DNA from: Verrucomicrobiaceae bacterium
GTDB taxonomy: Bacteria > Verrucomicrobiota > Verrucomicrobiia > Verrucomicrobiales > Verrucomicrobiaceae
Direction of reading: 5' to 3'
DNA: 64,000 nucleotides
Assembly (NCBI GenBank): GCA_016795465.1
Contig: JAEUHK010000062.1
Coordinates: forward strand, 1-64,000
Of the stretch, positions 8,395-17,387 are shown piece by piece (the stretch's first letter is position 1; the number at the start of each line of letters is the position of its first letter). The notes below the pieces were generated by a model. That model was given only the letters and a program-made list of their open reading frames with translations. It was not told the DNA's origin and did not search any database. The translations under genes and the position numbers were made by a program.

Positions 8395-11211
8395 ATGCTC
8401 CGCACCTTCTTCACCCTCCTCGCCACCTCGTGTGCTCTTTTCGCCGGCTGGCCGCAAGACGCCTCCGACCTCAAACCGGACCCGAAGGCCATCTTTGGCT
8501 CGCTGGACAATGGCCTGCGCTATCTCGTGCTGCCGCATGACGAGCCGCCCGGACGTGCCAGCATCCGCCTTTACATGGATGTGGGCTCGTTGATGGAAGA
8601 GGACGACCAGCAGGGCATGGCGCACTTTTTGGAGCACATGGCCTTCAACGGCACCCGCACCTTCAAAGGCGGCGAGGATGGCGACATGGTGAAGTTCTTC
8701 CAGCGCCTCGGCATGGGCTTCGGTGCCGATACGAATGCCCACACCTCGTTCAAGGAGACCGTTTACATGCTCGAACTGCCCGAGGTGAACGCCAAATACC
8801 TTGATGAGGGCTTGCGCCTATTCCGCGATGACCTCGACGGCATGCTGCTGAAGGCCGACGAGATCGACAAAGAGCGCGGCATCATCCTCAGCGAAAAGCT
8901 CTCCCGCGACAGCATCGAGTATCGCACCATGCTCGAAGGCTACAAATTCGCCCTGCCGGAGTCCCTCCTGCCGAAGCGACTGCCCATCGGCATCGAGGAG
9001 ACGCTCAAGACGATGTCACGCCAACGCTTCGTGGACTTCTACGGCAAATGGTACTCGCCCCAGCGTGCCACCGTCGTCGCCGTCGGTGATTTCAAAGATA
9101 CCGCCGCCGTCATCGCCGCGATCAAAAAGCACTTCGAATCCGCCAAGGCCGCACCCGAAGTGAAGGACCCCTCGCTCGGCAAAATCTCCATCGGCCACGG
9201 TTTGATCGCCAAACTGCACACCGAGATGGAATCGCAGGCCCTCACCATCTCCGTCGAGCGCCTCCGCCAGGCCGAAAACAAGCCGGACACCACCGCCGAG
9301 CGTCGCAAGAACCTCGTCCGCATCCTTGCCGACAGCATGATCAACCAGCGCCTCTCGAAACTCGCGAAAGCCGAAGGCGCTCCCATCATCGGTGCGGAGG
9401 CTTACAGCTACGAGCAGTTCGATTTCGTCTTCACCAGCGGCATCCAGGCCCAGTGCGACCCGAAGAACTGGCAGCCCGCCCTCACGCTCATCGAGACGGA
9501 GATCCGTCGCGCCCTTCAGCATGGCTTCACCGATGCCGAATTCGCCGAAGCGAAGGCCACCGCCCTCAAAGGCGCCAAGCTCCGCGCCGACCAGGCGGAC
9601 TCACGCAAGTCACGCGACCTCGCCAGCGGCCTCGTCAGCCAGATCGCCGCGAAAAAGGTCTTCACGCATCCGAAGGACGACCTCATCCGCGTCGCCAAGG
9701 TGCTCGCCACGATGAAGAAAGAGGAGTGCCACGAGGCCCTCGTCGCCGATTGGAAAGGCGATGACATCCAGGTCTTCCTCGGCGGCAATCTGAAGCTCGA
9801 TGGCGATGCCTCGAAGCAGATCACCGACGTTTACAAAGCCAGCGCCGCCAAGCCCGTCGAGCCTCCCGCGAAGGAAGAAACCGCCGCCTTTGCCTACACC
9901 GACTTCGGCCCCGCCGGCAAGATCGCCTCCCGCAGCGAGGCGAAGGACCTCGAGGTCACGCAGGCCGTGTTTGAGAACAACGTCCGCTTCAACTTCAAGC
10001 GCACCGAGTTCGAAAAAGGCACCATCCGCGTGCTGGTGAACTTCGGCGGCGGCAAGCTCACCGTCCCCGCCGACAAGCCCGGCCTGCTCGTTTACGCCAG
10101 CAGCACCTTCCAGCTCGGCGGCCTCGTGAAGCATGACGTCGATGAACTTCGCCGCGTGTTTGCCAGCAAGACCGTCTCCTCCGATTTTAGCATCGGCGAT
10201 GAGGCCTTCCTCCTCTCTGGCCGCACCACGCCCGCCGATCTCGAAGCCCAGCTTCAGCTCCTCGCCGCCTACCTGACCGCTCCCGGCTACCGCATCGAGG
10301 CCGCCCGTCAGTTTGAGAAGAACATCGACCCGCTCTACACCCAGCTCCAGCACACCGCCGAGGGCATCATGAACAACGAAGTGATGGCCTTCACCCACGG
10401 CGGCGATCCTCGCTGGGGCTTCCCGGCCAAGGACGTGCTCAAACAGCGCACGCTGGACGAAGTGAAGGCCTGGCTCACGCCCGCTCTCACCGAAGACTAT
10501 CTCGAAGTCACCATCGTCGGTGATGCCGATCTCGAAAAAGCCCTCGCCGCCGTCGCGAAGACCCTCGGTGCCCTGCCGAAGCGTGCCGACAAAAAGCCCG
10601 ACTACGCCAAAGAGCGCACCGTCGCCTTCCCGAAGCCCGCCGAGAGCAAATCCTTCGCCTTCGACACGGAGATCCCGAAGGCCATTGCCACCATCTACTG
10701 GCCCACCGAGGACATGCCCAGCGATGTCGCCCGCGCCCGCCGCCTCATGTTGCTCGCCAGCATCCTCGATGACCGTCTTCGCATCAAAATCCGCGAGGAG
10801 CTCGCCGATACCTACTCCCCCGCCTGCTACCACCTCGCCAGCGACACCTTCACCGGCTACGGCTACGTCGTCACCATGATCGAGTGCAAGCCCGAGCAGG
10901 TCGAAAAGCTCGCCAAGCTCAGCATCGAGATCGCCGACCAGCTCGCCACCGGCGAGATTACCGACGACGAGTTCGAGCGCGCCCATAAACCTGTCGTCTC
11001 GCAGATCGATCAGCAGCGCCGTGACAACCGCTACTGGTCCTCCACCGTCCTCCGGTGCTCCCAGGAGCACCCCCAGCGCCTCGACTGGTCCCGCACCTTC
11101 GTCAGCGACATCACCGGCATCAAAAAGTCCGACCTCATCCCGCTCGCGAAGAAATACCTTCCCAAAGCCCGCGCTGTGACGGCGAACATTGTGCCGAACG
11201 CGAAGAAGTAA
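8395..11211 (+). CDS. Secreted M16 (pitrilysin-type) zinc metallopeptidase
   Basis: 938 residues, the length of two-lobed M16 proteases. The signal peptide ends near TSCALFAG. The inverted zinc motif HFLEH is at residues 77-81, and the third ligand is probably E167 in IILSEKLSRDS. The inactive second lobe follows (for example RIKIREELADTYSPACY near the C-terminus, the usual R/Y substrate-carboxylate region). M16 enzymes degrade peptides; the bacterial secreted forms act in the periplasm. The gene opens the long plus-strand run of exported hydrolases that continues to 23074, with the next gene only 23 bp downstream. The ends of both lobes are intact, so the enzyme should be complete. Confidence 0.95.
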   Translation: MLRTFFTLLATSCALFAGWPQDASDLKPDPKAIFGSLDNGLRYLVLPHDEPPGRASIRLYMDVGSLMEEDDQQGMAHFLEHMAFNGTRTFKGGEDGDMVKFFQRLGMGFGADTNAHTSFKETVYMLELPEVNAKYLDEGLRLFRDDLDGMLLKADEIDKERGIILSEKLSRDSIEYRTMLEGYKFALPESLLPKRLPIGIEETLKTMSRQRFVDFYGKWYSPQRATVVAVGDFKDTAAVIAAIKKHFESAKAAPEVKDPSLGKISIGHGLIAKLHTEMESQALTISVERLRQAENKPDTTAERRKNLVRILADSMINQRLSKLAKAEGAPIIGAEAYSYEQFDFVFTSGIQAQCDPKNWQPALTLIETEIRRALQHGFTDAEFAEAKATALKGAKLRADQADSRKSRDLASGLVSQIAAKKVFTHPKDDLIRVAKVLATMKKEECHEALVADWKGDDIQVFLGGNLKLDGDASKQITDVYKASAAKPVEPPAKEETAAFAYTDFGPAGKIASRSEAKDLEVTQAVFENNVRFNFKRTEFEKGTIRVLVNFGGGKLTVPADKPGLLVYASSTFQLGGLVKHDVDELRRVFASKTVSSDFSIGDEAFLLSGRTTPADLEAQLQLLAAYLTAPGYRIEAARQFEKNIDPLYTQLQHTAEGIMNNEVMAFTHGGDPRWGFPAKDVLKQRTLDEVKAWLTPALTEDYLEVTIVGDADLEKALAAVAKTLGALPKRADKKPDYAKERTVAFPKPAESKSFAFDTEIPKAIATIYWPTEDMPSDVARARRLMLLASILDDRLRIKIREELADTYSPACYHLASDTFTGYGYVVTMIECKPEQVEKLAKLSIEIADQLATGEITDDEFERAHKPVVSQIDQQRRDNRYWSSTVLRCSQEHPQRLDWSRTFVSDITGIKKSDLIPLAKKYLPKARAVTANIVPNAKK

Positions 11212-11234
11212 CTGCGCCAGGCGTATTCGCTGGC

Positions 11235-12623
11235 ATGAAACCACTCCTTCTGGCGGTCGCTTTGATCGCCCAAGCCATTCATGCCGCCGAATTTCGTGCC
11301 GGTGCTGCCACCAGCAACATCACGCCGGAGCTCGGCAGTTCGATCAACGGCGGCTTTCAGGATGGAAAAGCCGCTTTCATCCACGACGAGCTCCATGCGA
11401 GGTGCCTCGCGCTCGACGATGGCCAGACGAAACTCGTTTTCGTCGTCGCGGATAGTTGTGTGATCGGCCGCGGCATCTTTGACGAGGCGAAGAAGATGGT
11501 GAACGAGGCCACGGGCCTGCCGGTGGAGAACATGATGATGTCCGCCACGCATGCGCATTCCTGCGCGACCTTGCAGGCCGTGGGTCAGAGCGAGCCAAAC
11601 CCGATGTATCAGCGTTTTGTGGCGCGGCGCATTGCCGATGGCGTGCGGCGTGCCTTGAACAACCTCGCGCCGGCGAAAATGGGCCACGGCAGCGCCTCGG
11701 TGCCACATCAGGTCTTCAACCGACGCTGGAAAATGAAGCCCGGCACCATCCCGCCCACGCCGCTCGGCGTCACCACCGATCAAGTGAAGACCAATCCCGG
11801 CATCAACAATCCCGGTCTCGTCGAACCCGCCGGCCCCACCGATCCTGAGGTGAGCTTCATCAGCGTGCAAAGCCCCGACGGCAAACCCATCGCCCTGCTG
11901 GCGAACTACTCGCTTCATTACGTCGGCGGTGTCGGTCCCGGCCACATCTCGGCGGATTACTTTGGCGCGTTCGCGGTGAAGATCGGCCAGTTGCTAGGCG
12001 CAGGCCCAGAGTTCGTCGGCATCATGTCGAACGGCACGAGTGGCGACATCAACAACATCGACTTTCGCGGTGGTCAGGCCAAGGAAGCACCGTATGGCCG
12101 CATCCAGATCGTCGCGAACGATGTCGCGCAGGCCGTCGCGGCCGCGGTGAAGACCGTGAAGCATGCCGACTCGGTGCCGCTGCGTGTCGCGCAGAAGGAG
12201 ATCGAGCTGGGTTTGCGCATTCCGAACAAGGACGAGGTCGAAAAGGCCCGCGAGGTAATGAAGGACTCCAAACTCTTCCCGCGCATGGAGACGATGGAGC
12301 AGGTCTATGCGCGTGAAACCGTGCTCCTGGCCGATTTTCCCGCCAAAGTGTCCGCACCACTGCAAATCATGAAAATCGGCGAATTGCACGTTTCGGCCAT
12401 TCCGGCCGAGGTCTTCGTTGAGATCGGTCTTGAGCTCAAAAAGCGTCATTCGCCGACTTTCACCGTCTCCTTGGCCAATGCCTACCATGGCTACTTGCCC
12501 ACGCCCGAGCACCACGCCCTCGGCGGCTATGAAACCTGGCGAGCGAGATCGAGCTGCCTCGAAGTCGATGCCTCGACGAAGATCATCGCGGGACTTGAGG
12601 AGCTGTTCGCGAAACTGAAGTGA
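11235..12623 (+). CDS. Secreted neutral/alkaline ceramidase-fold protein, copy 1
   Basis: 462 residues. The ATG at 11235, just after the M16 stop, gives a clean signal peptide (MKPLLLAVALIAQAIHAAE). The first ATG of the open frame, at 11055, would lie inside the M16 gene. Family marks are AGAATSNITPELG near the N-terminus, SATHAHS (zinc His), NYSLHYVGG (second zinc His) and GYLPTPEHHALGGYE near the C-terminus, which resemble the neutral/alkaline non-lysosomal ceramidase N-terminal domain. In true ceramidases a GDVSPN motif carries the serine nucleophile; here the same place reads GDINN (270-274), so ceramidase chemistry is unlikely. Paralogues lie at 19647 and 31868. The substrate is unknown. 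Confidence 0.85.
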   Translation: MKPLLLAVALIAQAIHAAEFRAGAATSNITPELGSSINGGFQDGKAAFIHDELHARCLALDDGQTKLVFVVADSCVIGRGIFDEAKKMVNEATGLPVENMMMSATHAHSCATLQAVGQSEPNPMYQRFVARRIADGVRRALNNLAPAKMGHGSASVPHQVFNRRWKMKPGTIPPTPLGVTTDQVKTNPGINNPGLVEPAGPTDPEVSFISVQSPDGKPIALLANYSLHYVGGVGPGHISADYFGAFAVKIGQLLGAGPEFVGIMSNGTSGDINNIDFRGGQAKEAPYGRIQIVANDVAQAVAAAVKTVKHADSVPLRVAQKEIELGLRIPNKDEVEKAREVMKDSKLFPRMETMEQVYARETVLLADFPAKVSAPLQIMKIGELHVSAIPAEVFVEIGLELKKRHSPTFTVSLANAYHGYLPTPEHHALGGYETWRARSSCLEVDASTKIIAGLEELFAKLK

Positions 12624-12662
12624 GCTGCGACCTTTTTGGCGTGTCGCGTTTTAACCAGACGC

Positions 12663-13565
12663 ATGAAAGCTCTTCTTTTCGGTCTGCTTCTCTCCGTCAC
12701 CGGGCTTTGTGCCCAGCAAAAGCATGTCTGGGTGCTGCCCGAGTCCACGGCACCGCGCCTGCAGCGCGTGCTTTTCGACAGCAAAGCCGCCGGTGAACCG
12801 GTGAGCTGCTATGTCTTCACACCGGAGAACTACGATGCAGCCAAAGAACAACGCTTTCCCGTGCTCTACTGGCTTCACGGCAGCGGCGGCAGCTCACCTG
12901 GCTCTGCCGCGCAAGTGGCGCAGCGTTATGGCGAGGCCATGCGGACAGGCAAAATACCGCCGATGATCCTGGTCTTCCCGAATGGACTGCCGATGGGTAT
13001 GTGGTCTGATTGGAAAGATGGCTCGGTGAAGCTGGAGACGATGTTCATCGAGGAACTCATCCCGCACATCGACCGCGGCTTCCGCACGCAGGCGAAGCGT
13101 GAAGGCCGCATCATCGAAGGCTTCAGCATGGGCGGCTATGGCGCGGCAAGACTGGGCTTCAAACATCCGCAGCTCTTCGCCGCCGTGTCGCTGCTCGGTG
13201 CAGGGCCTTTGCAGCCGGATTTCAATGAAGCGCCTCGCGCGGGCCCACGCGGTCGCGATCAGGTGCTCGGCACCGTGTATGGCGGCGACATGGCCTACTA
13301 TCGCGCCCAGAGCCCGTGGCAGATCGTCGAGCAAAACGCCGAAAAACTCCGCTCCTGCCTCCTCATCCGCCAAATCATCGGCGATCGCGATGAGACGCTC
13401 GGCTTCAATCGCGAGTTCAAGCAGCATCTCGACGCTTTGAAGATCCCGCACACTTACCGCCAGCTCCCCGATGTCCCTCACAATCCCAACAGGGTCCTCG
13501 ATACCCTCGGCGACGACAACTGGGCGTTCTATCGGCAGGCCTTGAGCCTCGCTGACGCCAGGTGA
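12663..13565 (+). CDS. Secreted esterase (esterase D/feruloyl-esterase-like)
   Basis: 300 residues from the ATG at 12663, which starts a signal peptide (MKALLFGLLLSVTGLCAQQ). The frame is open from 12636 but the extra residues are not signal-like. Alpha/beta hydrolase of the putative-esterase family (PF00756 type): YWLHGSGG oxyanion region, nucleophile elbow GFSMGGYGA, and a final LPDVPHN region that supplies the His. Related secreted enzymes cleave acyl or feruloyl esters from polysaccharides. It lies 39 bp after the ceramidase-fold gene in the same run. The specific ester is not predictable here. Confidence 0.88.
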   Translation: MKALLFGLLLSVTGLCAQQKHVWVLPESTAPRLQRVLFDSKAAGEPVSCYVFTPENYDAAKEQRFPVLYWLHGSGGSSPGSAAQVAQRYGEAMRTGKIPPMILVFPNGLPMGMWSDWKDGSVKLETMFIEELIPHIDRGFRTQAKREGRIIEGFSMGGYGAARLGFKHPQLFAAVSLLGAGPLQPDFNEAPRAGPRGRDQVLGTVYGGDMAYYRAQSPWQIVEQNAEKLRSCLLIRQIIGDRDETLGFNREFKQHLDALKIPHTYRQLPDVPHNPNRVLDTLGDDNWAFYRQALSLADAR

Positions 13566-13611
13566 CCTCAAGAAGCATCACGCAGGAAGCGTATGGTTGG
13601 GCCTTCCAACC

Positions 13612-14754
13612 ATGAAAACGACTCTTCTCAGCCTCTCGCTGGCCGTTTTGACCACGGCCGCCTCCGCCAAAGTCGAGCGCGTCTGGATGACGCACCAGTC
13701 ACCGGACAACAGCCGAATCGTCATCTCGTGGGAAACGACCACTCTGGGTGACTCCGTCGTCGAGTTTGGCACGTCACCGCAGCTCGGCGAGAGCGTGAAG
13801 GTGGATGGCAGCCGCACGCTGCATCAGGTGGAGATCCCCATCCCGCAGAAGGATGTCGTCTATCACTACCGCGTAAAGAGTGGGGACCAGGTTTCGGAGA
13901 TCAACACCTTCAAAGGCTATCCATCGAAGCTGCTGCGCATCGCTGTCGTGGCAAACATCCGCGCGGATGCGAAGCTGAGCTTTGCCGCGATCAAGAAGGA
14001 CGATCCGCATCTTCTCATCTCCGCAGGCGACACGGCCATGCAGTATCAATTTGCCACGCAGGCGGACAAGGAGGCCACGAAGTCGCACAGCACCGCCATC
14101 GACACCCAGGCGGACCTTTTCAAAAGCACGCCGCTGATGGTCTCGCTCGGCAATCTGGACCGCAAAATCCGTCCGAACGGCCTCAGCATGGAGGAGCCGG
14201 GCTATGACGTCGAGGCCACGGGCTATCGGAAGTTCTTCGCGCTGCCGGGCAAGGAGTGGATCTGGGCCTGGGACGTGCCAGACTTTGATCTCCGCCTCAT
14301 CAGCGTGGACATGAGCCACACGGGCGATTTCGGGAAGCCGAACCAGGCCTGCCACGCCTTCGACAAGGACTCCGAGCAATTCAAATGGTTCGAGGAAACG
14401 ATGAACGCCACGAAAACGGGCTTCGTCGTGACGCTCTTCGGTGAAACCGGCGGCACCGTGCGCCGTCACGCGGAGGGCGGATGGAAGCGCGTGATCGGCC
14501 AAGGCACGCTCGCCATCTCGGGCGAGTGCTACCACGCCGAGCGCACCGAGGTGGACGGCGTGACCTACTACAACAGCTCCGTGCGCGGCAACGGCACTTT
14601 CGGCCACGACCCGCAGGCCGCCTTCTCCGACAAAGCCGCGAGCTACCAGCTCCTCACGCTCGACCGCGGAGCCGGCACGCTCAGATCCGAGCTGAAAGCC
14701 CTCGATGACGGCCGTGTGCTCGACAGCAAAACCTTCACCAAGCGGGCGAAATGA
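13612..14754 (+). CDS. Secreted purple-acid-phosphatase-like protein with degraded metal site
   Basis: 380 residues with a signal peptide (MKTTLLSLSLAVLTTAASA). An N-terminal fibronectin-like domain of the purple acid phosphatase type (about 20-105, with NSRIVISWETTTLGDSVVEFG) precedes a calcineurin-like domain. In that domain the usual motif set D-x-H, GD, GNH and GHxH is largely gone. The first motif reads ANIRAD, the second keeps the Asp (SAGDTA), the third reads GNLD, and the last region reads FGETGGTVRRH. Phosphatase activity is therefore doubtful. The stop overlaps the next start by 4 bp, so the two genes are translationally coupled. Confidence 0.8.
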   Translation: MKTTLLSLSLAVLTTAASAKVERVWMTHQSPDNSRIVISWETTTLGDSVVEFGTSPQLGESVKVDGSRTLHQVEIPIPQKDVVYHYRVKSGDQVSEINTFKGYPSKLLRIAVVANIRADAKLSFAAIKKDDPHLLISAGDTAMQYQFATQADKEATKSHSTAIDTQADLFKSTPLMVSLGNLDRKIRPNGLSMEEPGYDVEATGYRKFFALPGKEWIWAWDVPDFDLRLISVDMSHTGDFGKPNQACHAFDKDSEQFKWFEETMNATKTGFVVTLFGETGGTVRRHAEGGWKRVIGQGTLAISGECYHAERTEVDGVTYYNSSVRGNGTFGHDPQAAFSDKAASYQLLTLDRGAGTLRSELKALDDGRVLDSKTFTKRAK

Positions 14755-15287
14755 GATTCCTGGCTCTTTGGGCGGTTCTTCTGCCTCTGTCACTCCACGC
14801 TGTGGACAAGCCCGCGCCTGCGAAAGCCGTCTTCGTCATCTCCGGCCTCGAATGCGGGAGCTGCGTTTACATGGTGCAGACGCAACTCAACCAGACTCGA
14901 GGCATTTCCGAGGTGGAGGTGCTTCAGGGCGTCGAGGGCTTTGCACGCATGAGTTACGATCCGAAGGTCATCACGGAGCATCAGATCGCCCAAACCGTGC
15001 GTGATACCGCCGCGCTGCATGGCATGCCTTACATCGCCTCGATGAAGCTGCGCGTGCCCGGCTTCTCCCAAAATGCGGCCAAGGTGAAGGCTCTGTTTGA
15101 GAAATGGAAGCCAACGGTCGAGCTGGTGGTCTGGAACGAGCACGAGGGCGAGTTGATCGTGAACTTTGCCGAGCTCGAAAGAGACGCCAAACTCGTGCTG
15201 CCACGCGGCTGGAGCCTCTCGCAGCTCGCGGAGGGGCTGAAAGGCCTCGGCCTGAAGTATGAGATTCTGTCTCCTGACACGCTTTGA
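14751..15287 (+). CDS. Secreted heavy-metal-associated (HMA-like) domain protein
   Basis: 178 residues. A signal peptide (about 1-17) is followed by a ferredoxin-like HMA unit with the metal-binding pair LECGSC (C35 and C38) and the typical order FVISGLECGSC, SEVEVLQGVEG, MSYDPKVITEHQIAQTV. A second unit of about 80 residues (LRVPGFSQNAAKVKALFEKW) looks like a diverged HMA repeat without the cysteines. HMA domains carry Cu(I) or Zn(II); an exported form could deliver metal to secreted metalloenzymes, which is inference. It overlaps the preceding degenerate phosphoesterase by ATGA. Confidence 0.78.
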   Translation: MRFLALWAVLLPLSLHAVDKPAPAKAVFVISGLECGSCVYMVQTQLNQTRGISEVEVLQGVEGFARMSYDPKVITEHQIAQTVRDTAALHGMPYIASMKLRVPGFSQNAAKVKALFEKWKPTVELVVWNEHEGELIVNFAELERDAKLVLPRGWSLSQLAEGLKGLGLKYEILSPDTL

Positions 15288-15302
15288 ACTTTCGTCGCTG
15301 GT

Positions 15303-16136
15303 ATGAAACGCCTCCTCGCCCTCCTTTTCGCCACCAGCGCCTTCGCCGCTGACACCATCCGCACCGAGCACGATGTCGCTTACCTCGGCGGAGGGCGAAA
15401 GGAAAAGGCGGATCTGTATCTGCCGGCGAATCCGCAGCCTGGGCAGAGGTTTCCCGCGGTGGTCATTATCCATGGCGGCGGCTGGTCGGGTGGTGAGAAG
15501 CGTGCAGCGCGTGAGATCAACATCGGCACCACGCTGGCGCTGAATGGCTATGTCGGCATGAGCATCGACTACGTTTTGGCGAACAGCGAGCACCCAGGCC
15601 CGACCTGGCCGCAAAACCTCCACGACTGCAAAACGGCCGTGCGCTGGCTGCGGGCGCATGCGGAACGCCTGAACGTCGATCCCGCGCACATCGGCGTGAT
15701 CGGCGGCAGCGCGGGCGGACATCTCGCCGCGATGGTCGGGCTCTGCGGCGGCGAGCTCGATCCTCCCGGCGAGGGTGACACGCGCGTGCAGTGCGCCGTT
15801 GATCTATATGGCCCGGTGCTTTGGTTTGAGCAGCGAGACCTCGCAATGTTCCGCAAAGCGCGCGTGGAGGCTCCTGATCTCTACAAGCAGGCTGATCCAC
15901 GTTCGCACATCGACAAGAATGACCCGCCGCTGCTCATCCTGCATGGCACCGCGGACAAAACCGTCGCCGTGGCCGATTCCGAGGCGCTCGCTGTTGCGAT
16001 GAAGTCCGCCGGCGCAGCTTATCAGCTCGAAATCATTCCCGATGCGCCGCACACCTTTCACCTCCAGCCGAAACAGCGCGATCTCCGCCCGCTCGTGCTC
16101 GGATTCTTCGACAAGCACCTCAAACCCAAGCCATGA
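15303..16136 (+). CDS. Secreted alpha/beta hydrolase, acetyl-esterase/carboxylesterase type
   Basis: 277 residues with a signal peptide (MKRLLALLFATSAFAAD). The oxyanion motif HGGGW, the nucleophile elbow GGSAGGH, the acid in HGTADKTVAV and the His in DAPHTFHLQ match the hormone-sensitive-lipase/BD-FAE group of esterases. In this group several secreted members deacetylate plant glycans. It starts 16 bp after the HMA gene and overlaps the M14 gene by 4 bp, consistent with one transcript. Confidence 0.9.
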   Translation: MKRLLALLFATSAFAADTIRTEHDVAYLGGGRKEKADLYLPANPQPGQRFPAVVIIHGGGWSGGEKRAAREINIGTTLALNGYVGMSIDYVLANSEHPGPTWPQNLHDCKTAVRWLRAHAERLNVDPAHIGVIGGSAGGHLAAMVGLCGGELDPPGEGDTRVQCAVDLYGPVLWFEQRDLAMFRKARVEAPDLYKQADPRSHIDKNDPPLLILHGTADKTVAVADSEALAVAMKSAGAAYQLEIIPDAPHTFHLQPKQRDLRPLVLGFFDKHLKPKP

Positions 16137-17359
16137 AGCCCCTTCTTCTTCCCGCCGCACTGTTGATGGCCGCGATGTTCGCTCTCGCGGCGGATGCGCC
16201 TCCTGCCACGACCGCGCAACCGCTCGATTTCATCGACACCAGCTTCGAAAACGCCTCGCCGCTTTGGTATGAGCTCGGTGAGGACGGCACGGTTAAGATC
16301 AATCTCATCTACGATCAGGAGCGCCTCTCACCGAATCGGGCAGCGGGCCATTTTCACTTCCGCATCCAGGCGGAAAAGGGCCGCAAACTCACGCTGGAGT
16401 TCAATAACCTCGAAAACGTCTGGAATGGCAAACCCGGCTCCGTGGCGAAGGAGGTAAAGCAGGTCGTTGTGTCGCAAGACGGCAAGACTTGGACCTCGGT
16501 GCCGACCGAATCGCCCGAAGTCGGCCGCGTGCGTGTCACCCTCGAAATGCCGGGCGCATCGCTCTTTGTCGCACGCGCGGAGCCGTATCGCGTTTCGGAT
16601 TTGAATCGCTTCCTCGCCGAGATCCAAGCGAGCCCGCTCGTGAAAGTCGAGACGATCGGCAAAACGGTGCAGGGCCGCGATCTGGAGATCATTCGCGTGG
16701 GAAAAGATGACGCCCCGAATCACGTCTTCATCCGCGCTCGCGCGCATCCATGGGAGCCGGTGGGCAACTGGGTCGTCGAAGGACTCGTGCGTCGTCTGCT
16801 GAAAGGCGATGCGGAAGCCCAGAAGTGCCTCGCGCTCTACAACGTGTGCATTTTGCCGATGGCCAACAAGGACGGCGTCGAGCGTGGAGGCACGCGATTC
16901 AATCTCGGCGGCTGGGACTTGAACCGAAAGTGGGACAAACCCGCCGATCCGAAGCTCGCACCGGAAAATGCGGCGCTGGAGCGCTGGCTCGAAGGCGAAA
17001 TCAAGGCCGGTCGCCGACCGACCTTCGCGATGGATCTGCACAACGACGGCAACGGCATGCTGCACATCAGCCGCCCGGACATTCCCGACATCGACGCGTA
17101 TCTCGCACGTATGAAGCTGTTCGAAAAGAGCCTGCGCGAGCACACCTGGTTTACCGTGGGCTCCACCAAGCCCACGTTTCGCAATCCTGGCACCCTCGGC
17201 GAGGGCTGGTTCTCGCGTTTCGGCATTGATGCCGTCATCCTCGAGTTCAACTGCAACTACATCGAGAAGCTGAAGCAACCCGCGCTCGGCAAGCACTGGG
17301 TCACGTTCGGCGAAGGGCTATCGAAGACGTTCGAGGCGTATTTTGCCGCGCGTAAATGA
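16133..17359 (+). CDS. Secreted M14-family zinc carboxypeptidase
   Basis: 408 residues. Signal peptide (MKPLLLPAALLMAAMFALA). A beta-rich N-terminal domain (about 25-150, with FHFRIQAEKGRKLTLEFNN), as in cytosolic-carboxypeptidase-like M14 enzymes, precedes the peptidase domain. Zinc ligands are visible as RAHPWEP (H and E) and MDLHNDGN (H), and the catalytic Glu sits in AVILEFNCNY near the C-terminus. The substrate is a peptide or perhaps a murein tail; it cannot be decided here. It overlaps the upstream esterase by ATGA and is followed 28 bp later by a beta-helix protein. Confidence 0.88.
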   Translation: MKPLLLPAALLMAAMFALAADAPPATTAQPLDFIDTSFENASPLWYELGEDGTVKINLIYDQERLSPNRAAGHFHFRIQAEKGRKLTLEFNNLENVWNGKPGSVAKEVKQVVVSQDGKTWTSVPTESPEVGRVRVTLEMPGASLFVARAEPYRVSDLNRFLAEIQASPLVKVETIGKTVQGRDLEIIRVGKDDAPNHVFIRARAHPWEPVGNWVVEGLVRRLLKGDAEAQKCLALYNVCILPMANKDGVERGGTRFNLGGWDLNRKWDKPADPKLAPENAALERWLEGEIKAGRRPTFAMDLHNDGNGMLHISRPDIPDIDAYLARMKLFEKSLREHTWFTVGSTKPTFRNPGTLGEGWFSRFGIDAVILEFNCNYIEKLKQPALGKHWVTFGEGLSKTFEAYFAARK

Positions 17360-17387
17360 CGTGGTTGGGTGCGTATGAGATCGCCAG

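Noticed and set aside
9610-11244. Open frame of 544 codons antisense to the M16 protease
   Set aside because: Low-complexity Gly/Val/Asp/Glu composition typical of the antisense of a high-GC gene.
11235-12623. Calling the three related proteins ceramidases
   Set aside because: The catalytic serine of the ceramidase motif is replaced by Asn in all three, so only the fold is named.
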